From an uncultured Flavobacteriaceae bacterium (lineage in GTDB: Bacteria; Bacteroidota; Bacteroidia; Flavobacteriales; Flavobacteriaceae): a DNA stretch of 64,000 bases. The stretch is from positions 1 through 64,000 of the forward strand of contig CANLRK010000007.1 in NCBI GenBank assembly GCA_947493535.1, given 5' to 3'. The notes below the pieces were generated by a model. That model was not told the origin of the DNA. It saw only the letters and a list, made by a program, of their open reading frames with translations, and made no database searches. The position numbers and the translations under genes were made by a program. Shown piece after piece: positions 1 to 11,042 of the stretch. Numbering within the stretch: position 1 is the stretch's first letter; each line of letters opens with the position of its first letter.

Positions 1-31
1 GCAATTATGTGGGAGAGTAGGTCGCCGCCTT
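1..31 (+). rRNA. rrf: 5S ribosomal RNA, 3' end (partial)
   Basis: The first bases carry the GGGAGAGTAGGTCGCCGCC tail that is typical of the 3' end of 5S rRNA in Flavobacteriia, followed at once by an intrinsic terminator. The rest of the rRNA operon lies to the left of the window. The exact mature 3' end is estimated. Confidence 0.85.
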
Positions 32-40
32 CTTTTATTA

Positions 41-77
41 AATCCTCAAGATGATATCTTCTTGAGGATTTTTTTTT
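41..77 (+). terminator. Intrinsic terminator of the rRNA operon
   Basis: A perfect ten-base stem (AATCCTCAAG with CTTGAGGATT) around a short loop is followed by a run of T. It sits just after the 5S end and ahead of the first protein gene. Confidence 0.88.
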
Positions 78-153
78 ATAATCTCACAAAGCAACTGTAG
101 AATCAACTTTTCAATTATCTTTATTTGATTTTATTTGAGTATATTTAAGTTGT

Positions 154-657
154 ATGAATGAATATTTTATTTTTTCGATTCAGCAAACCTTAAAAAAAGC
201 ATTGTTTTTGTTAGAAAAATTGAACCCTTCGATTTATAATGATGCTTCAATACCTCCATTTTATTCTAGTATAGGTTGTCATATTCGACATATTTTAGAT
301 TTCTACACATCAATTTTTAAAGCAGAGTTAACAGGCTGTATAGATTTAACAGATAGGCTTAGGGAAACAAAATTAGAGATGGACATAGTATATGCAAAAG
401 AAAAAATTGAAGAAATATTAAAGAAGTTGGAGAGCTATAAGGTTAAAAATTTAAAAAGTAATTATGAGTTAATTGATGATCTTGGTAGTGGTAAAGTGAC
501 TATTACGACAAATCTATATGCTACTTTTATACAAGCAAACTCACATACGATACATCATTTTGCCATTATTTCACAATTATTATTTGCTTTTGGCATAGCA
601 TTAGAAGACACTACTTTTGGTTACAATCCAACAAGTCCAATAAACAATAAAAGCTAA
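154..657 (+). CDS. DinB-like four-helix protein
   Basis: This 167-residue protein looks like a member of the DinB/YfiT superfamily, four-helix-bundle proteins that often bind a metal through three histidines and are linked to thiol-dependent or stress functions. Candidate ligands are H43/H46 in GCHIRHILDF and H131/H134/H135 in NSHTIHHF. The C-terminal GYNPTSP resembles the ending of Bacteroidota DinB proteins. It is monocistronic after the rRNA terminator and its stop codon overlaps the stop of the convergent downstream gene by four bases. The substrate is unknown. Confidence 0.6.
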   Translation: MNEYFIFSIQQTLKKALFLLEKLNPSIYNDASIPPFYSSIGCHIRHILDFYTSIFKAELTGCIDLTDRLRETKLEMDIVYAKEKIEEILKKLESYKVKNLKSNYELIDDLGSGKVTITTNLYATFIQANSHTIHHFAIISQLLFAFGIALEDTTFGYNPTSPINNKS

Positions 658-863
658 TCATTAAACAAGGCTTTCATTATAGTATGAAGTCCTTTCATAG
701 CCAAAAGAATTGCGGCAATACAAAAAATAGCTGCAAAACTCAGTGTTAAAAAATTACGTAGTTTAAAGCCTAAATGAAGTAGAAAAGGTCCTGAAAACAT
801 AAAAAATAGGGCAGCAGCCATATATTTTATTCCTTTTACAAGTATCGTTTTATTTGTTCTCAT
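654..863 (-). CDS. Small membrane protein (DUF6095-like)
   Basis: A 69-residue protein with two predicted transmembrane segments (about residues 13-30 and 36-55) separated by a short basic loop. I chose the ATG at 863 (MRTNKTIL); the frame stays open for twelve more codons upstream, but those lie inside murQ. It overlaps the 3' end of murQ by 14 bases, so it is probably translationally coupled to it. It resembles the DUF6095 family that sits beside murQ in flavobacteria, by recollection only. Function unknown. Confidence 0.6.
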   Translation of the reverse strand: MRTNKTILVKGIKYMAAALFFMFSGPFLLHLGFKLRNFLTLSFAAIFCIAAILLAMKGLHTIMKALFND

Positions 864-1671
864 TATTATAATACAAAGTTGCTTTACGCACAGAGCCATG
901 AGCTAACAATAACTTTTTAGCGGTTGGATGACTAATGTTTAATTCTTTCATAAGCATTTGAGTACCTCTTTCAATTAATTTTTTATTTGAAAGTTGCATA
1001 TCGACCATTTTGTTTCCTTCCACTTTACCAAGTTGGATCATTACGGCGGATGAGATCATATTAAGCACCAATTTTTGAGCAGTTCCAGCTTTCATACGAG
1101 AACTTCCAGTTATAAATTCTGGACCTACGACTACTTCGATAGGGAATTTTGCAGTTAAAGCTAAAGGACTAGTTTGATTGCAAGTGATGCAGCCTGTAAT
1201 AATATTATTTTCGTTACAAGCCTTCAAGCCTCCTATAACATAAGGTGTTGTGCCTGAAGCAGCAATACCAATAACAACATCATTTTCCGAAATTGAATGC
1301 TTTTGTAAATCTAACCAAGCTTGATTGCTATCATCTTCGGCATTTTCAACTGCTTTTCTTATAGCAGCATCACCACCAGCAATTAAACCAACCACTAAAT
1401 TATGAGGAACTCCAAAAGTTGGGGGGCATTCAGAAGCATCAACAACTCCCAAACGTCCACTAGTACCAGCGCCAATATAGAATAATCTACCGCCAGCTTG
1501 CATTTTAGGTATAATTTGATGGATTAGTTTTTCTATTTGCGGAATTGCTTTTTCAACAGCTATAGGAACAGTTTTGTCTTCACTATTCATATTTGTTACG
1601 AGCTCTAATACACTCATTTTTTCTAAATGATTGTAATTAGAATCTTGTTCAGTTGTTTTGGTAAAATTCAT
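850..1671 (-). CDS. murQ: N-acetylmuramic acid 6-phosphate etherase MurQ
   Basis: MurQ cleaves the lactyl ether of MurNAc-6-phosphate to give GlcNAc-6-phosphate and D-lactate in cytoplasmic recycling of peptidoglycan sugars. The 273-residue protein has the SIS sugar-isomerase fold with the family signature GAGTSGRLGVVDASECPPTFG split across residues near 68-88, a second AASGTTPYVIGG motif, and EFITGSSRMKAGTAQK, where the conserved glutamate and substrate-binding serines lie. The length is normal for the family. It forms an operon with the small membrane gene downstream. No MurNAc kinase or transporter gene lies next to it in this window. Confidence 0.95.
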   Translation of the reverse strand: MNFTKTTEQDSNYNHLEKMSVLELVTNMNSEDKTVPIAVEKAIPQIEKLIHQIIPKMQAGGRLFYIGAGTSGRLGVVDASECPPTFGVPHNLVVGLIAGGDAAIRKAVENAEDDSNQAWLDLQKHSISENDVVIGIAASGTTPYVIGGLKACNENNIITGCITCNQTSPLALTAKFPIEVVVGPEFITGSSRMKAGTAQKLVLNMISSAVMIQLGKVEGNKMVDMQLSNKKLIERGTQMLMKELNISHPTAKKLLLAHGSVRKATLYYNNENK

Positions 1672-1705
1672 AGGTTAAAAATACTATTTTTTGTGCTGTT
1701 TTGTG

Positions 1706-2518
1706 TTATTGAGTAGTATATATTATTTCGTCTACTTCTGATAATCTAAAATAACCTAAAGGATAATTTTCTTGATTGGTTTGATTAATACAATTACCTC
1801 TTACGGTTGCTGGTTGTGTTTCAAAGGGACCACCATCTTGTACATTTTGTTGTAATAAGATAAACATAAAGTTATAAAACTGTTCAGAAACACCATAGTT
1901 GCGTATGGTAACTTGTTGGTTAGTTGTTAAATTTTCATGAGAATAGTAACCAAAAATCTGATTACCATTTGTAAATTCATCGTTATAAACTTCTAAACTT
2001 GGTGCTAGAGTAGCAGTACTTAAAAATTCAAAGAAATAATAATTTTCTTCATTACCGGGATCCGTATAATAGGCTTTGAGTTCAATATCTTCTCCAGAAA
2101 AACCGCCCGTATTATTTTGTTCTACATGATCTATAGCTACTACTGGTTTGAGTGTTTCTGTAGCCGTATAGGTTTCACCGTTGTATTGTATGGTTAGTTG
2201 GTAGGTTTCATTAAGTATTGGTACAAAATTATTATTTCTATAATTCCCTGTGGTCCCATCTTCAGTAAAAATATAAATAGAATTTCCGCTTGTTATTTGA
2301 ACACTCGCACCTGTAGCTGGAGGAATATTTTCTTCAAAAAAAGGGGCGGTTAGACTGAGGTTTATTTCTTGTTGATTACCTGCTGTGCCTTTATACCAAT
2401 TAATAGAAGCATCAATAACCAGTTTGGGTTCGGTTGTATTTAGGTTAACTTCAATAACTTCTTCACAAGAAATGAATAGTATTAAAATAGTAATTAAATA
2501 TGTACTGATTTTTTTCAT
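1706..2518 (-). CDS. DUF4249-type outer-membrane lipoprotein
   Basis: A 270-residue protein with a lipoprotein signal peptide (lipobox LFISC, cysteine at residue 18) followed by a beta-rich region with Ig-like character (EPKLVIDASI; YQLTIQYNGETYTATETL). This matches the DUF4249 family, which in Bacteroidota is almost always encoded with a TonB-dependent receptor. It starts three bases after the stop of the receptor gene upstream, so the two form an operon. By analogy with SusCD-type pairs it probably sits on the cell surface and helps the receptor. The ligand is unknown. Confidence 0.78.
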   Translation of the reverse strand: MKKISTYLITILILFISCEEVIEVNLNTTEPKLVIDASINWYKGTAGNQQEINLSLTAPFFEENIPPATGASVQITSGNSIYIFTEDGTTGNYRNNNFVPILNETYQLTIQYNGETYTATETLKPVVAIDHVEQNNTGGFSGEDIELKAYYTDPGNEENYYFFEFLSTATLAPSLEVYNDEFTNGNQIFGYYSHENLTTNQQVTIRNYGVSEQFYNFMFILLQQNVQDGGPFETQPATVRGNCINQTNQENYPLGYFRLSEVDEIIYTTQ

Positions 2519-2521
2519 GTG

Positions 2522-4894
2522 TTAAAATTTAAAGTTATAAGATACAGAAGGTATAATACCGAAAATAGAGAGTTTTACAGCTTCGTTTCTACCAGTATCT
2601 TCATTTTCTCTGAAGCTAATAGAAGCTGCATTCTTATAATTGTATAGATTATAGATGCCAAAAACCCACTCATTTTTCCATTTTCTAGTTGATCTAGGTT
2701 TAGGGGTATACGTAGCGGCAATGTCTAAACGATGATATGCAGGAAGTCTGCTAGAGTTTCGTGCTTCATAATTGGGTATGGTAATTCCGTTGTATAGATA
2801 CTGACTGTTAGGGTAGGTGGTTGGTTGCCCAGTTTGAAACAAAAAATTACTGCTAAAAGTCCATTTTTTATTAAGATTGTAACTAGCAGTGATAGATATA
2901 TCATGTGTTTTGTCGTATGGTGTGTTGTACCAGTTTCCGTTGTTAATACCTGGTTCGCTGATGCTCCTTCCTTTGGTTTGTTGTTCTGATTTTGATAAGG
3001 TGTAAGCAATCCACCCTTTAAGTTTTCCTTTATTTTTTTTGAGTAATAACTCTAATCCATAAGCTCTTGATTTACCATTTAAAATGACTTGTTCAATGTT
3101 GTTATTTGCAATTAAATCCGCTCCATCAACATAGTCAATTCGGTTTTTAGTTTTTTTATAAAAACTTTCGGCTTCTAATGAAAATTTATTGTCTTTAAAC
3201 GATTTAAAATATCCTATAGCTATTTGATGAGATAATTGAGGTTTGATATATTTTCCACTTGGAGTCCAAACATCTAAAGGTGTAGGTGATGTTGTATTGG
3301 ATAACAAGTGTAAGTATTGCGACATTTTATGATAACTCGCTTTAATCGATGCACTTTGATTGAGCTGATATGCCATGGATAAGCGTGGTTCAAAATTAGC
3401 AAATGACTTTATAATGTCACTACGTTTATAGTGTTCAGTGTCTATAGGGTTAGCCTTTTTATAAATTTGTAAATCAGTATTAAATAGTACAGGCATATTA
3501 TTTTGATACAAACTCAATTCGTCTTGTCCTAGTCTTAAAAAAGAACTAAACCGAATTCCGTAGTTAACTGCTAACGTTGAGCTTATTTTTTGTTCAGCAT
3601 CTATATACAAAGCATTTTCTAGCGCAAACTTATTGGTCAACTTAAAAGGGTTAATTCCTGAACTTTCAGAGGTAGGTTCAATTTTTCCAGGAATAAACTT
3701 GTAATGTGTACTTTGTAAACCATATTTAAGCTTTAAATTTCTACTGATATAATGGTTAAGATCATATTTTAAGTTAAAATTATTAATTCCTGATGTCCAA
3801 TCAAACTCAACAAAATTAAGTCGCAAATCGTAATCATAATCTGAATAAATTAGGGACAGGTTAGAAAATAATTTGTTGCTAAACAGATGATTCCAACGGA
3901 AATTAATTACAGAATTCCCATAAGAGTTTTCAAAACTTTCTGCAATTTCAAACACATCTCTTCCAAAATAACCTGATAAGTAAATATTATTGTTTGTATT
4001 TAGTTTATAGCTTAGTTTGGTGTTCAAATCATAAAAATAGGCTTTGTTTTTTATCTCAAATAATGGTAAAAACAAATGAGCATAACTGCTTCTGCCACCA
4101 AATAAAAAGGAGCCTTTCCCTTTTTTTAAAGGCCCTTCAACTAAAAGTCTACTTGAAACCAATCCAATACCTCCATTGGCATGAAAAGATTCATTATTTC
4201 CTTCTTTTTGATAAATATCGAGTACTGAGGAAACACGGCCACCGTAGTTAGCAGGAATACCTCCTTTATAGAGTTTAATATTTTTGATAGCATCGGCATT
4301 GAATACTGAAAAGAATCCGAATAAATGTGAAGAGTTAAATATAGTAGCTTCGTCCAGTAAAATTAAGTTTTGATCAGCTGCGCCACCACGTACATTAAAC
4401 CCTGAAGCTCCTTCGCCAGCATTAGTAACCCCTGGAAGTAATGTAATTGATTTTATCACATCAACCTCACCTAACACAACTGGAATTTGTTTAATTGTTT
4501 TTACGGTAAGTGTGTTTACACTCATCTGTGGTTTTCGGATATTTATTTTTTCAATATCGGCAGTAATTATTACGTTATCTAGTGTTTCTGGGCTTTCCTT
4601 AAGGGATAAATTAACGGATTTGTCTTCGTTTAATTGAATAGTTTGATTAGACGTATCATAACCTAAATAACTTATTTGTATTGTATAATTTCCTTTAGGT
4701 AAGGTAATGGAATAAAAGCCATACTCATTTGTAGTTGTACCAGCTTCAATTTCAGGGATAATAATGTTAACACCTATAAGTGTTTCATTAGTATTAAAGT
4801 CAGTTATAATACCACTAAGAGTAACCTTATCTTGACTAAAAGAAAGTAATGGTAGCAGTACCATTATAAGGTTAATTTTTTTGATTAGTTTCAT
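2522..4894 (-). CDS. TonB-dependent receptor with N-terminal carboxypeptidase-like domain
   Basis: A 790-residue outer-membrane receptor. A signal peptide (about 1-20) is followed by a CarboxypepD_reg-like beta-sandwich (about 24-110: LSGIITDFNTNETLIGVNI), a plug domain (about 125-230, including NVRGGAADQNLILLDEA) and a C-terminal barrel ending in the aromatic SYNFKF typical of outer-membrane barrels. It takes up an unknown substrate using energy from TonB. The DUF4249 lipoprotein gene follows after three bases. The terminator of icd ends only about 19 bases upstream of the start codon, which leaves little room for a separate promoter. Confidence 0.9.
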   Translation of the reverse strand: MKLIKKINLIMVLLPLLSFSQDKVTLSGIITDFNTNETLIGVNIIIPEIEAGTTTNEYGFYSITLPKGNYTIQISYLGYDTSNQTIQLNEDKSVNLSLKESPETLDNVIITADIEKINIRKPQMSVNTLTVKTIKQIPVVLGEVDVIKSITLLPGVTNAGEGASGFNVRGGAADQNLILLDEATIFNSSHLFGFFSVFNADAIKNIKLYKGGIPANYGGRVSSVLDIYQKEGNNESFHANGGIGLVSSRLLVEGPLKKGKGSFLFGGRSSYAHLFLPLFEIKNKAYFYDLNTKLSYKLNTNNNIYLSGYFGRDVFEIAESFENSYGNSVINFRWNHLFSNKLFSNLSLIYSDYDYDLRLNFVEFDWTSGINNFNLKYDLNHYISRNLKLKYGLQSTHYKFIPGKIEPTSESSGINPFKLTNKFALENALYIDAEQKISSTLAVNYGIRFSSFLRLGQDELSLYQNNMPVLFNTDLQIYKKANPIDTEHYKRSDIIKSFANFEPRLSMAYQLNQSASIKASYHKMSQYLHLLSNTTSPTPLDVWTPSGKYIKPQLSHQIAIGYFKSFKDNKFSLEAESFYKKTKNRIDYVDGADLIANNNIEQVILNGKSRAYGLELLLKKNKGKLKGWIAYTLSKSEQQTKGRSISEPGINNGNWYNTPYDKTHDISITASYNLNKKWTFSSNFLFQTGQPTTYPNSQYLYNGITIPNYEARNSSRLPAYHRLDIAATYTPKPRSTRKWKNEWVFGIYNLYNYKNAASISFRENEDTGRNEAVKLSIFGIIPSVSYNFKF

Positions 4895-4913
4895 AACACT
4901 AAAATACTAAAAT

Positions 4914-4947
4914 AAAAAAGCTTCTAATTTTAGTTAGAAGCTTTTTT
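4914..4947 (-). terminator. Intrinsic terminator after icd
   Basis: A 14-base stem (AAAAAAGCTTCTAA with TTAGAAGCTTTTTT) provides T-runs on both strands. It lies between the icd stop codon at 4969 and the TonB receptor start at 4894, both on the minus strand. Confidence 0.82.
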
Positions 4948-4968
4948 AGGTTGTAATAAAATTTCTAT

Positions 4969-7215
<2,247 letters not shown>

Positions 7216-7267
7216 TTAAACGATGTGTTATGTGTTTGTCTTGATTTATAAAAAAATCTGACGAACA

Positions 7268-7275
7268 CAAATATA
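7268..7275 (-). promoter_or_regulatory. Candidate Bacteroidota -7 promoter element of icd
   Basis: Read on the minus strand the sequence is TATATTTG, a full match to TAnnTTTG, the -7 element recognised by Bacteroidota sigma-ABfA. It lies about 70 bases upstream of the icd start. No clear -33 TTTG is seen at the expected distance. Confidence 0.45.
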
Positions 7276-7456
7276 CCATTTTAGAAAGGAAAATTTAAAG
7301 GATAAAGAGCTTAGTTTTTATAATCTAAAAATAATTTCTAATGTGATAATTTTAGCTTCTATTTTTTTAGAAGTCAATAATTATGAGCTGCTTTTTTTGT
7401 TACTTTAGGAGTGTTAACACGGCATACTTATTGCTAATATTAGCGTGAACAACTAA

Positions 7457-7777
7457 ATGAAATATATGACAACAGAAAATTATAAAAGAGAAAAATATAA
7501 AAAATTAGCCTTAGGAATTGTGTTGGATGCTATAGGTATGATAACTTTTACACTACCTTTTGTAGGAGAGTTCGGAGATGTAATTTGGGCTCCTTTGTCT
7601 GCTATAATAATGACTAAAATGTATAAGGGAAAAACAGGTAAAATAGCTGGTTTAGCAAGTTTACTTGAGGAGTTAGCACCGGGATTAGATATAGTTCCTA
7701 CATTTACGTTAACATGGGTATACTATTATATAGTTAAAGGAGACAAAAAAGAAGAAGAAATAATAGATATAAGTTAA
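7457..7777 (+). CDS. Small hydrophobic protein of unknown function
   Basis: I do not recognise a named family. The 106-residue protein has a basic N-terminus (YKREKYKKLALG), a hydrophobic segment at about 17-35, a semi-polar middle with GKTGKIAGLASLLEE, and a second hydrophobic segment (about 78-93, FTLTWVYYYIV) before an acidic tail. Two transmembrane segments seem likely. A second in-frame ATG nine bases downstream (MTTENYKRE) could be the true start. The gene stands alone, divergent from icd and convergent with the TonB receptor gene, and ends at a bidirectional terminator. Confidence 0.65.
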   Translation: MKYMTTENYKREKYKKLALGIVLDAIGMITFTLPFVGEFGDVIWAPLSAIIMTKMYKGKTGKIAGLASLLEELAPGLDIVPTFTLTWVYYYIVKGDKKEEEIIDIS

Positions 7778-7778
7778 A

Positions 7779-7810
7779 ATTAAAGGCTTCTATTTTTAGA
7801 AGCCTTTAAT
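7779..7810. terminator. Bidirectional terminator between convergent genes
   Basis: A stem of about 13 bases (ATTAAAGGCTTCT paired with AGAAGCCTTTAAT) directly follows the stop codon at 7777 and ends a few bases before the stop codon of the convergent receptor gene at 7819. Confidence 0.75.
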
Positions 7811-7818
7811 TGTATATG

Positions 7819-10041
7819 TTATAAACTTATAGTTGCGCCTACTATAATATTTCTACCTTGATTATAAATACCATCTGTTTTTAAACGTGATAAATGATTG
7901 ATATATTCTTTGTCAAAAACATTGTTAATTCCAAGGTTTACTTGAAAGTTAGCTTTTGATGTTTTAATACTGGTATTAACACCAAGATTAACTAAATTGT
8001 AAGCGTTAGTATTTGTCTCAAAAGGATTTGTTTTATGTTGCTTAAATACATTTTTAACACCAACAAATGCTTTGGTAATATTTTTTTTGGTATTAGCAAT
8101 TGTTAAATCAAGATTAGTATGAATTGAATTAGCTGGGATTAACGGTAAATAATCACCCGCACTTAGTTTTCCTGTTACAGTTTCAAAACTACTAGTAATG
8201 TGTAACCAATCAAGAGGGTGAGGGTGTAAATGAAAACCTAACTCACCACCATATAGATATGCATTTTCTTGTAAGTATAAAAATACTTTAGCATTATCAA
8301 TAAACATTTCAGTAGGGCTAATATATATGTAATTATTTATATTGTTATAAAAACCATTTACAAAAAATTCAAAATGTTCACTTTTATAATTCAGATTTAA
8401 ATCGAGTTGCATATTCTGCTCTTCTTTTAAATTGATGTTTCCAATTTCATACCTATTACTTCCTTCGTGCTCGCCGTCTGAAGTTAATTCTGCTAAATTA
8501 GGAGCTCTAAAACCACTCGCTAAGTTGATGCGCCCAGTAATTTTGGGTGTAATATCAATTTTGTAGCCTAAAGCACCGTTAAAACTGTTGTATTGTTTGT
8601 TAGCTTTTTCACGTAATAATTGAATTTTTCGGTAATCATATCGAAAACCAAATTGTAATGCTTGATTTTTCCAATGATAATGCGTGGTGGAAAACACTCC
8701 AAAATCTGTAGTGTTGGCATCAGGGATAAGTATTTCTTCTCCAAAGTTTTTGTTTTTCTGAAACATTCCTTGTGTACCAATAATTATTTCAAAGTTATTC
8801 ACTTCTGGCAATTCATACTTAAAATTATAGTTAAGTGTACTTAAATGCATTTCTAATGTAGGATCATCATTATGCTCTTCGTGCTCTTCTTCATGTTCTT
8901 CTTCCTCCTCCTCATCATGGTGTTCATGTGCGTCTTCATATTCCTTACGTTGATTATGTGTGTAGCCAACTGTCATATCAAGTTTTCCGTAATTTAGCTT
9001 AGCTTTTGTATTAGCACTTAGTACATGGTTTTCTATTGATTGGTTAGGAAGTAATGGTTTTATGTGGTTGTTTTGAATTCCAATTTCTTCAGGAATTCCA
9101 ATGCGACTAAAATTTAAGTTATAGCGGATGTCGTTTGTTATATTATCAGAGCCAAACCCAATACCAGCTTTTAAATCATACTCAGAAAATCGAGTATTGG
9201 TAACTCGAGTGTTTTTGTATTTATAATCTGCATGTTGTTGCATAGCAAATCGGGTTAAAAACTTAAAATTATCTGTAGAGCTTTTCACTCCTAAATTAGT
9301 ATTTATACCATTAGTGTTAGAAAAATATTGTGCAGAAATGTCTGTTTGTAGTGAATCAATTGGAGCATATAACTCTGGGTTTAAAAAAAGAACTCCACCA
9401 ATGGCGTCCGAGCCATACAATAGAGAAGCAGGGCCTTTAATAATTTCTACACTCTCAACTCCTGCAGCGCTTACGCCAATTCCATGTTCTTCTCCAAATT
9501 GTTGGTTTTCTAACCTAACTCCCTGTATATAAACTAAAACTCGGTTACTGCTTAAACCTCTAATTACTGGTTTGCCTATTCCGCTACCAGTACTTATTTG
9601 ATTAATTCCTGGTACTTGGCTTAGCTGTTCTGTTATGGTGTTAGCTTTACTTAGATTTTCAGTTTTAACTTTTTCAACCTTCATTACATTATCTTTTTGA
9701 AGTTTGTGAAAAGGTGCAGAAATTAGCACTCCTTCTAGTTCTAAAGCAGTAGGTTGTAACTGTAAGTTTAGCACAGTATTTGTGGTTACTTGTATTTTTT
9801 TGTGAATTTCTTGATAACCTAACACAGAAAAGAAAATATCATAATTTCCAGGTTTTAGGTTGGGAATACTATAGGTGCCATCAGCAGCAGTTGTTGTTCC
9901 TTTGTTATTAGCTTTAATATATATATTAACATCCGCTATAGGCGTATTTGTTTTTGCGTCTGTAATTGTACCCGAAATAGTGTGTTGGGCAAATAGGGTA
10001 GTGCTAGATAAAAATAACACTACATATAAAAATAATTTCAT
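7819..10041 (-). CDS. TonB-dependent receptor with His/Glu-rich loop, probable metal uptake
   Basis: A 740-residue outer-membrane receptor. I chose the ATG at 10041 because it gives a clean signal peptide (MKLFLYVVLFLSSTTLFA); the frame opens 15 codons earlier. A CarboxypepD_reg-like domain (about 20-105), a plug (about 115-220, with RGLSSNRVLVYIQGVRLENQ) and a 22-strand-type barrel follow. Residues of about 369-392 form an extremely acidic, histidine-rich run (HEHHDEEEEEEH and following), most likely an extracellular loop. Such loops occur in receptors for zinc and other divalent metals, so metal uptake is the inferred role. The gene follows a His-rich small protein gene and a membrane protein gene in the same direction. 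Confidence 0.86.
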   Translation of the reverse strand: MKLFLYVVLFLSSTTLFAQHTISGTITDAKTNTPIADVNIYIKANNKGTTTAADGTYSIPNLKPGNYDIFFSVLGYQEIHKKIQVTTNTVLNLQLQPTALELEGVLISAPFHKLQKDNVMKVEKVKTENLSKANTITEQLSQVPGINQISTGSGIGKPVIRGLSSNRVLVYIQGVRLENQQFGEEHGIGVSAAGVESVEIIKGPASLLYGSDAIGGVLFLNPELYAPIDSLQTDISAQYFSNTNGINTNLGVKSSTDNFKFLTRFAMQQHADYKYKNTRVTNTRFSEYDLKAGIGFGSDNITNDIRYNLNFSRIGIPEEIGIQNNHIKPLLPNQSIENHVLSANTKAKLNYGKLDMTVGYTHNQRKEYEDAHEHHDEEEEEEHEEEHEEHNDDPTLEMHLSTLNYNFKYELPEVNNFEIIIGTQGMFQKNKNFGEEILIPDANTTDFGVFSTTHYHWKNQALQFGFRYDYRKIQLLREKANKQYNSFNGALGYKIDITPKITGRINLASGFRAPNLAELTSDGEHEGSNRYEIGNINLKEEQNMQLDLNLNYKSEHFEFFVNGFYNNINNYIYISPTEMFIDNAKVFLYLQENAYLYGGELGFHLHPHPLDWLHITSSFETVTGKLSAGDYLPLIPANSIHTNLDLTIANTKKNITKAFVGVKNVFKQHKTNPFETNTNAYNLVNLGVNTSIKTSKANFQVNLGINNVFDKEYINHLSRLKTDGIYNQGRNIIVGATISL

Positions 10042-10116
10042 AGTATGATTTATTAAATAGTTTACCAAAGTGAATAGAAAGCTCACTTGGGTATTAAATT
10101 TCTTTTTTTAAAATGA

Positions 10117-10461
10117 TTAACTATTTAATAAAGGAGGACCTCTTTTTTGTTTATTGTTTACAAGAGTTTTCGAGAAAAAACCTTGAGTATAAGTAATTGA
10201 TGGAATTTTGAAAAAATGATGTGTTTTTTCAAATTCAAAGTTTATGGTGTTACTGTAAAATTGAGGGGTAGCATATAGTTGTATATAGCTACATGTAAAG
10301 TCTATTTCATGTAAATGTACTTGCTCTTGGTTTTCACATTTTATGCGATGTTCTTCATGTTCAAAAGAATGAAATAAGTTTAAAACAGAAGGGAGCATTA
10401 AGGCTATAACAAGACTTAATATCGTAGAAGTTTTAACTATGTTACGCAACAATTTAGTCAT
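10117..10461 (-). CDS. Exported His/Cys-containing small protein, possible metal binding
   Basis: A 114-residue protein with one N-terminal hydrophobic segment (about 12-30), probably a signal anchor, followed by a histidine-rich stretch (FHSFEHEEHRIKCENQEQVHLHEIDFTC) and a C-terminal basic KQKRGPPLL. Histidine, glutamate and cysteine spacing suggests divalent metal binding outside the cytoplasm. It overlaps the upstream membrane protein gene by eight bases and precedes the TonB receptor by 75 bases. I know no named family with certainty; similar small proteins precede metal-type TonB receptors in Bacteroidota. Confidence 0.65.
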   Translation of the reverse strand: MTKLLRNIVKTSTILSLVIALMLPSVLNLFHSFEHEEHRIKCENQEQVHLHEIDFTCSYIQLYATPQFYSNTINFEFEKTHHFFKIPSITYTQGFFSKTLVNNKQKRGPPLLNS

Positions 10462-10960
10462 TAAAAAATGTTTTAAAACCTAAGCGACGCAACATTTTCT
10501 TTTCAAAGCTCCAGAAAAAGTTAAACTGTCCAAAAAACCAACCGATAGCCACAAGTAACACTTGATATATAGGGAAAACAATTAAAAGACGAATGGTCCA
10601 AAAAAGGAAAGAATTATTAAAATATTCATGCAAATGTAAAAGTTTTACAAGCGGACCAGACAACTTTGCTGCCGATGATCCAGTAATAGCAAACACTAAA
10701 AATATAGCTATGAGTTCCCATCGGTAGGTAATGTTCCATTTTTTTTCAAGAGAGTTGAATAGTTTTAGAGTTACATTTAAGATGCCGTAAGACAGAATAA
10801 AAGTAAGAAATACTAAAAGAATTGTATTGTTAGCTGAAAAGTTTGAAAGTACAACTTTAGCAAGTGTATAACCACAAAAAACTAATGCTAAAACACCTAA
10901 AAAGGGATGGATAAGCTGCCAGTTTTTTTGTATTTCCCAACGAGTCTTAAAGTTGTGCAT
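10454..10960 (-). CDS. Membrane protein (DUF6787-like)
   Basis: A protein of about 168 residues that starts with RWEIQKNWQLIHPFLG and has about four transmembrane segments (roughly 20-40, 46-65, 82-100, 122-145). It resembles the DUF6787 family of flavobacterial membrane proteins. I prefer the ATG at 10960 (MHNFKTRW); an ATG three codons earlier at 10969 is also possible. It is first in an operon with the His-rich exported protein and the TonB receptor. Function unknown. Confidence 0.65.
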   Translation of the reverse strand: MHNFKTRWEIQKNWQLIHPFLGVLALVFCGYTLAKVVLSNFSANNTILLVFLTFILSYGILNVTLKLFNSLEKKWNITYRWELIAIFLVFAITGSSAAKLSGPLVKLLHLHEYFNNSFLFWTIRLLIVFPIYQVLLVAIGWFFGQFNFFWSFEKKMLRRLGFKTFFND

Positions 10961-11042
10961 AGCTAACAAAGTAATTACGAAAGCTAAAATACGTTTTTGT
11001 TTTCTATTGTTAGTTGTTTTGCATTAATTTTAACGTATGTAC

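Noticed and set aside
2725-3009. Open frame on the minus strand within the TonB receptor gene
   Set aside because: It is a shadow of the receptor coding sequence in another frame, with no coding-like composition or start context.
8866-8935. Short tandem repeat or CRISPR-like array in the TonB receptor gene
   Set aside because: The repeated GAA/CAT-type codons simply encode the His/Glu-rich loop; there are no spaced identical repeats.
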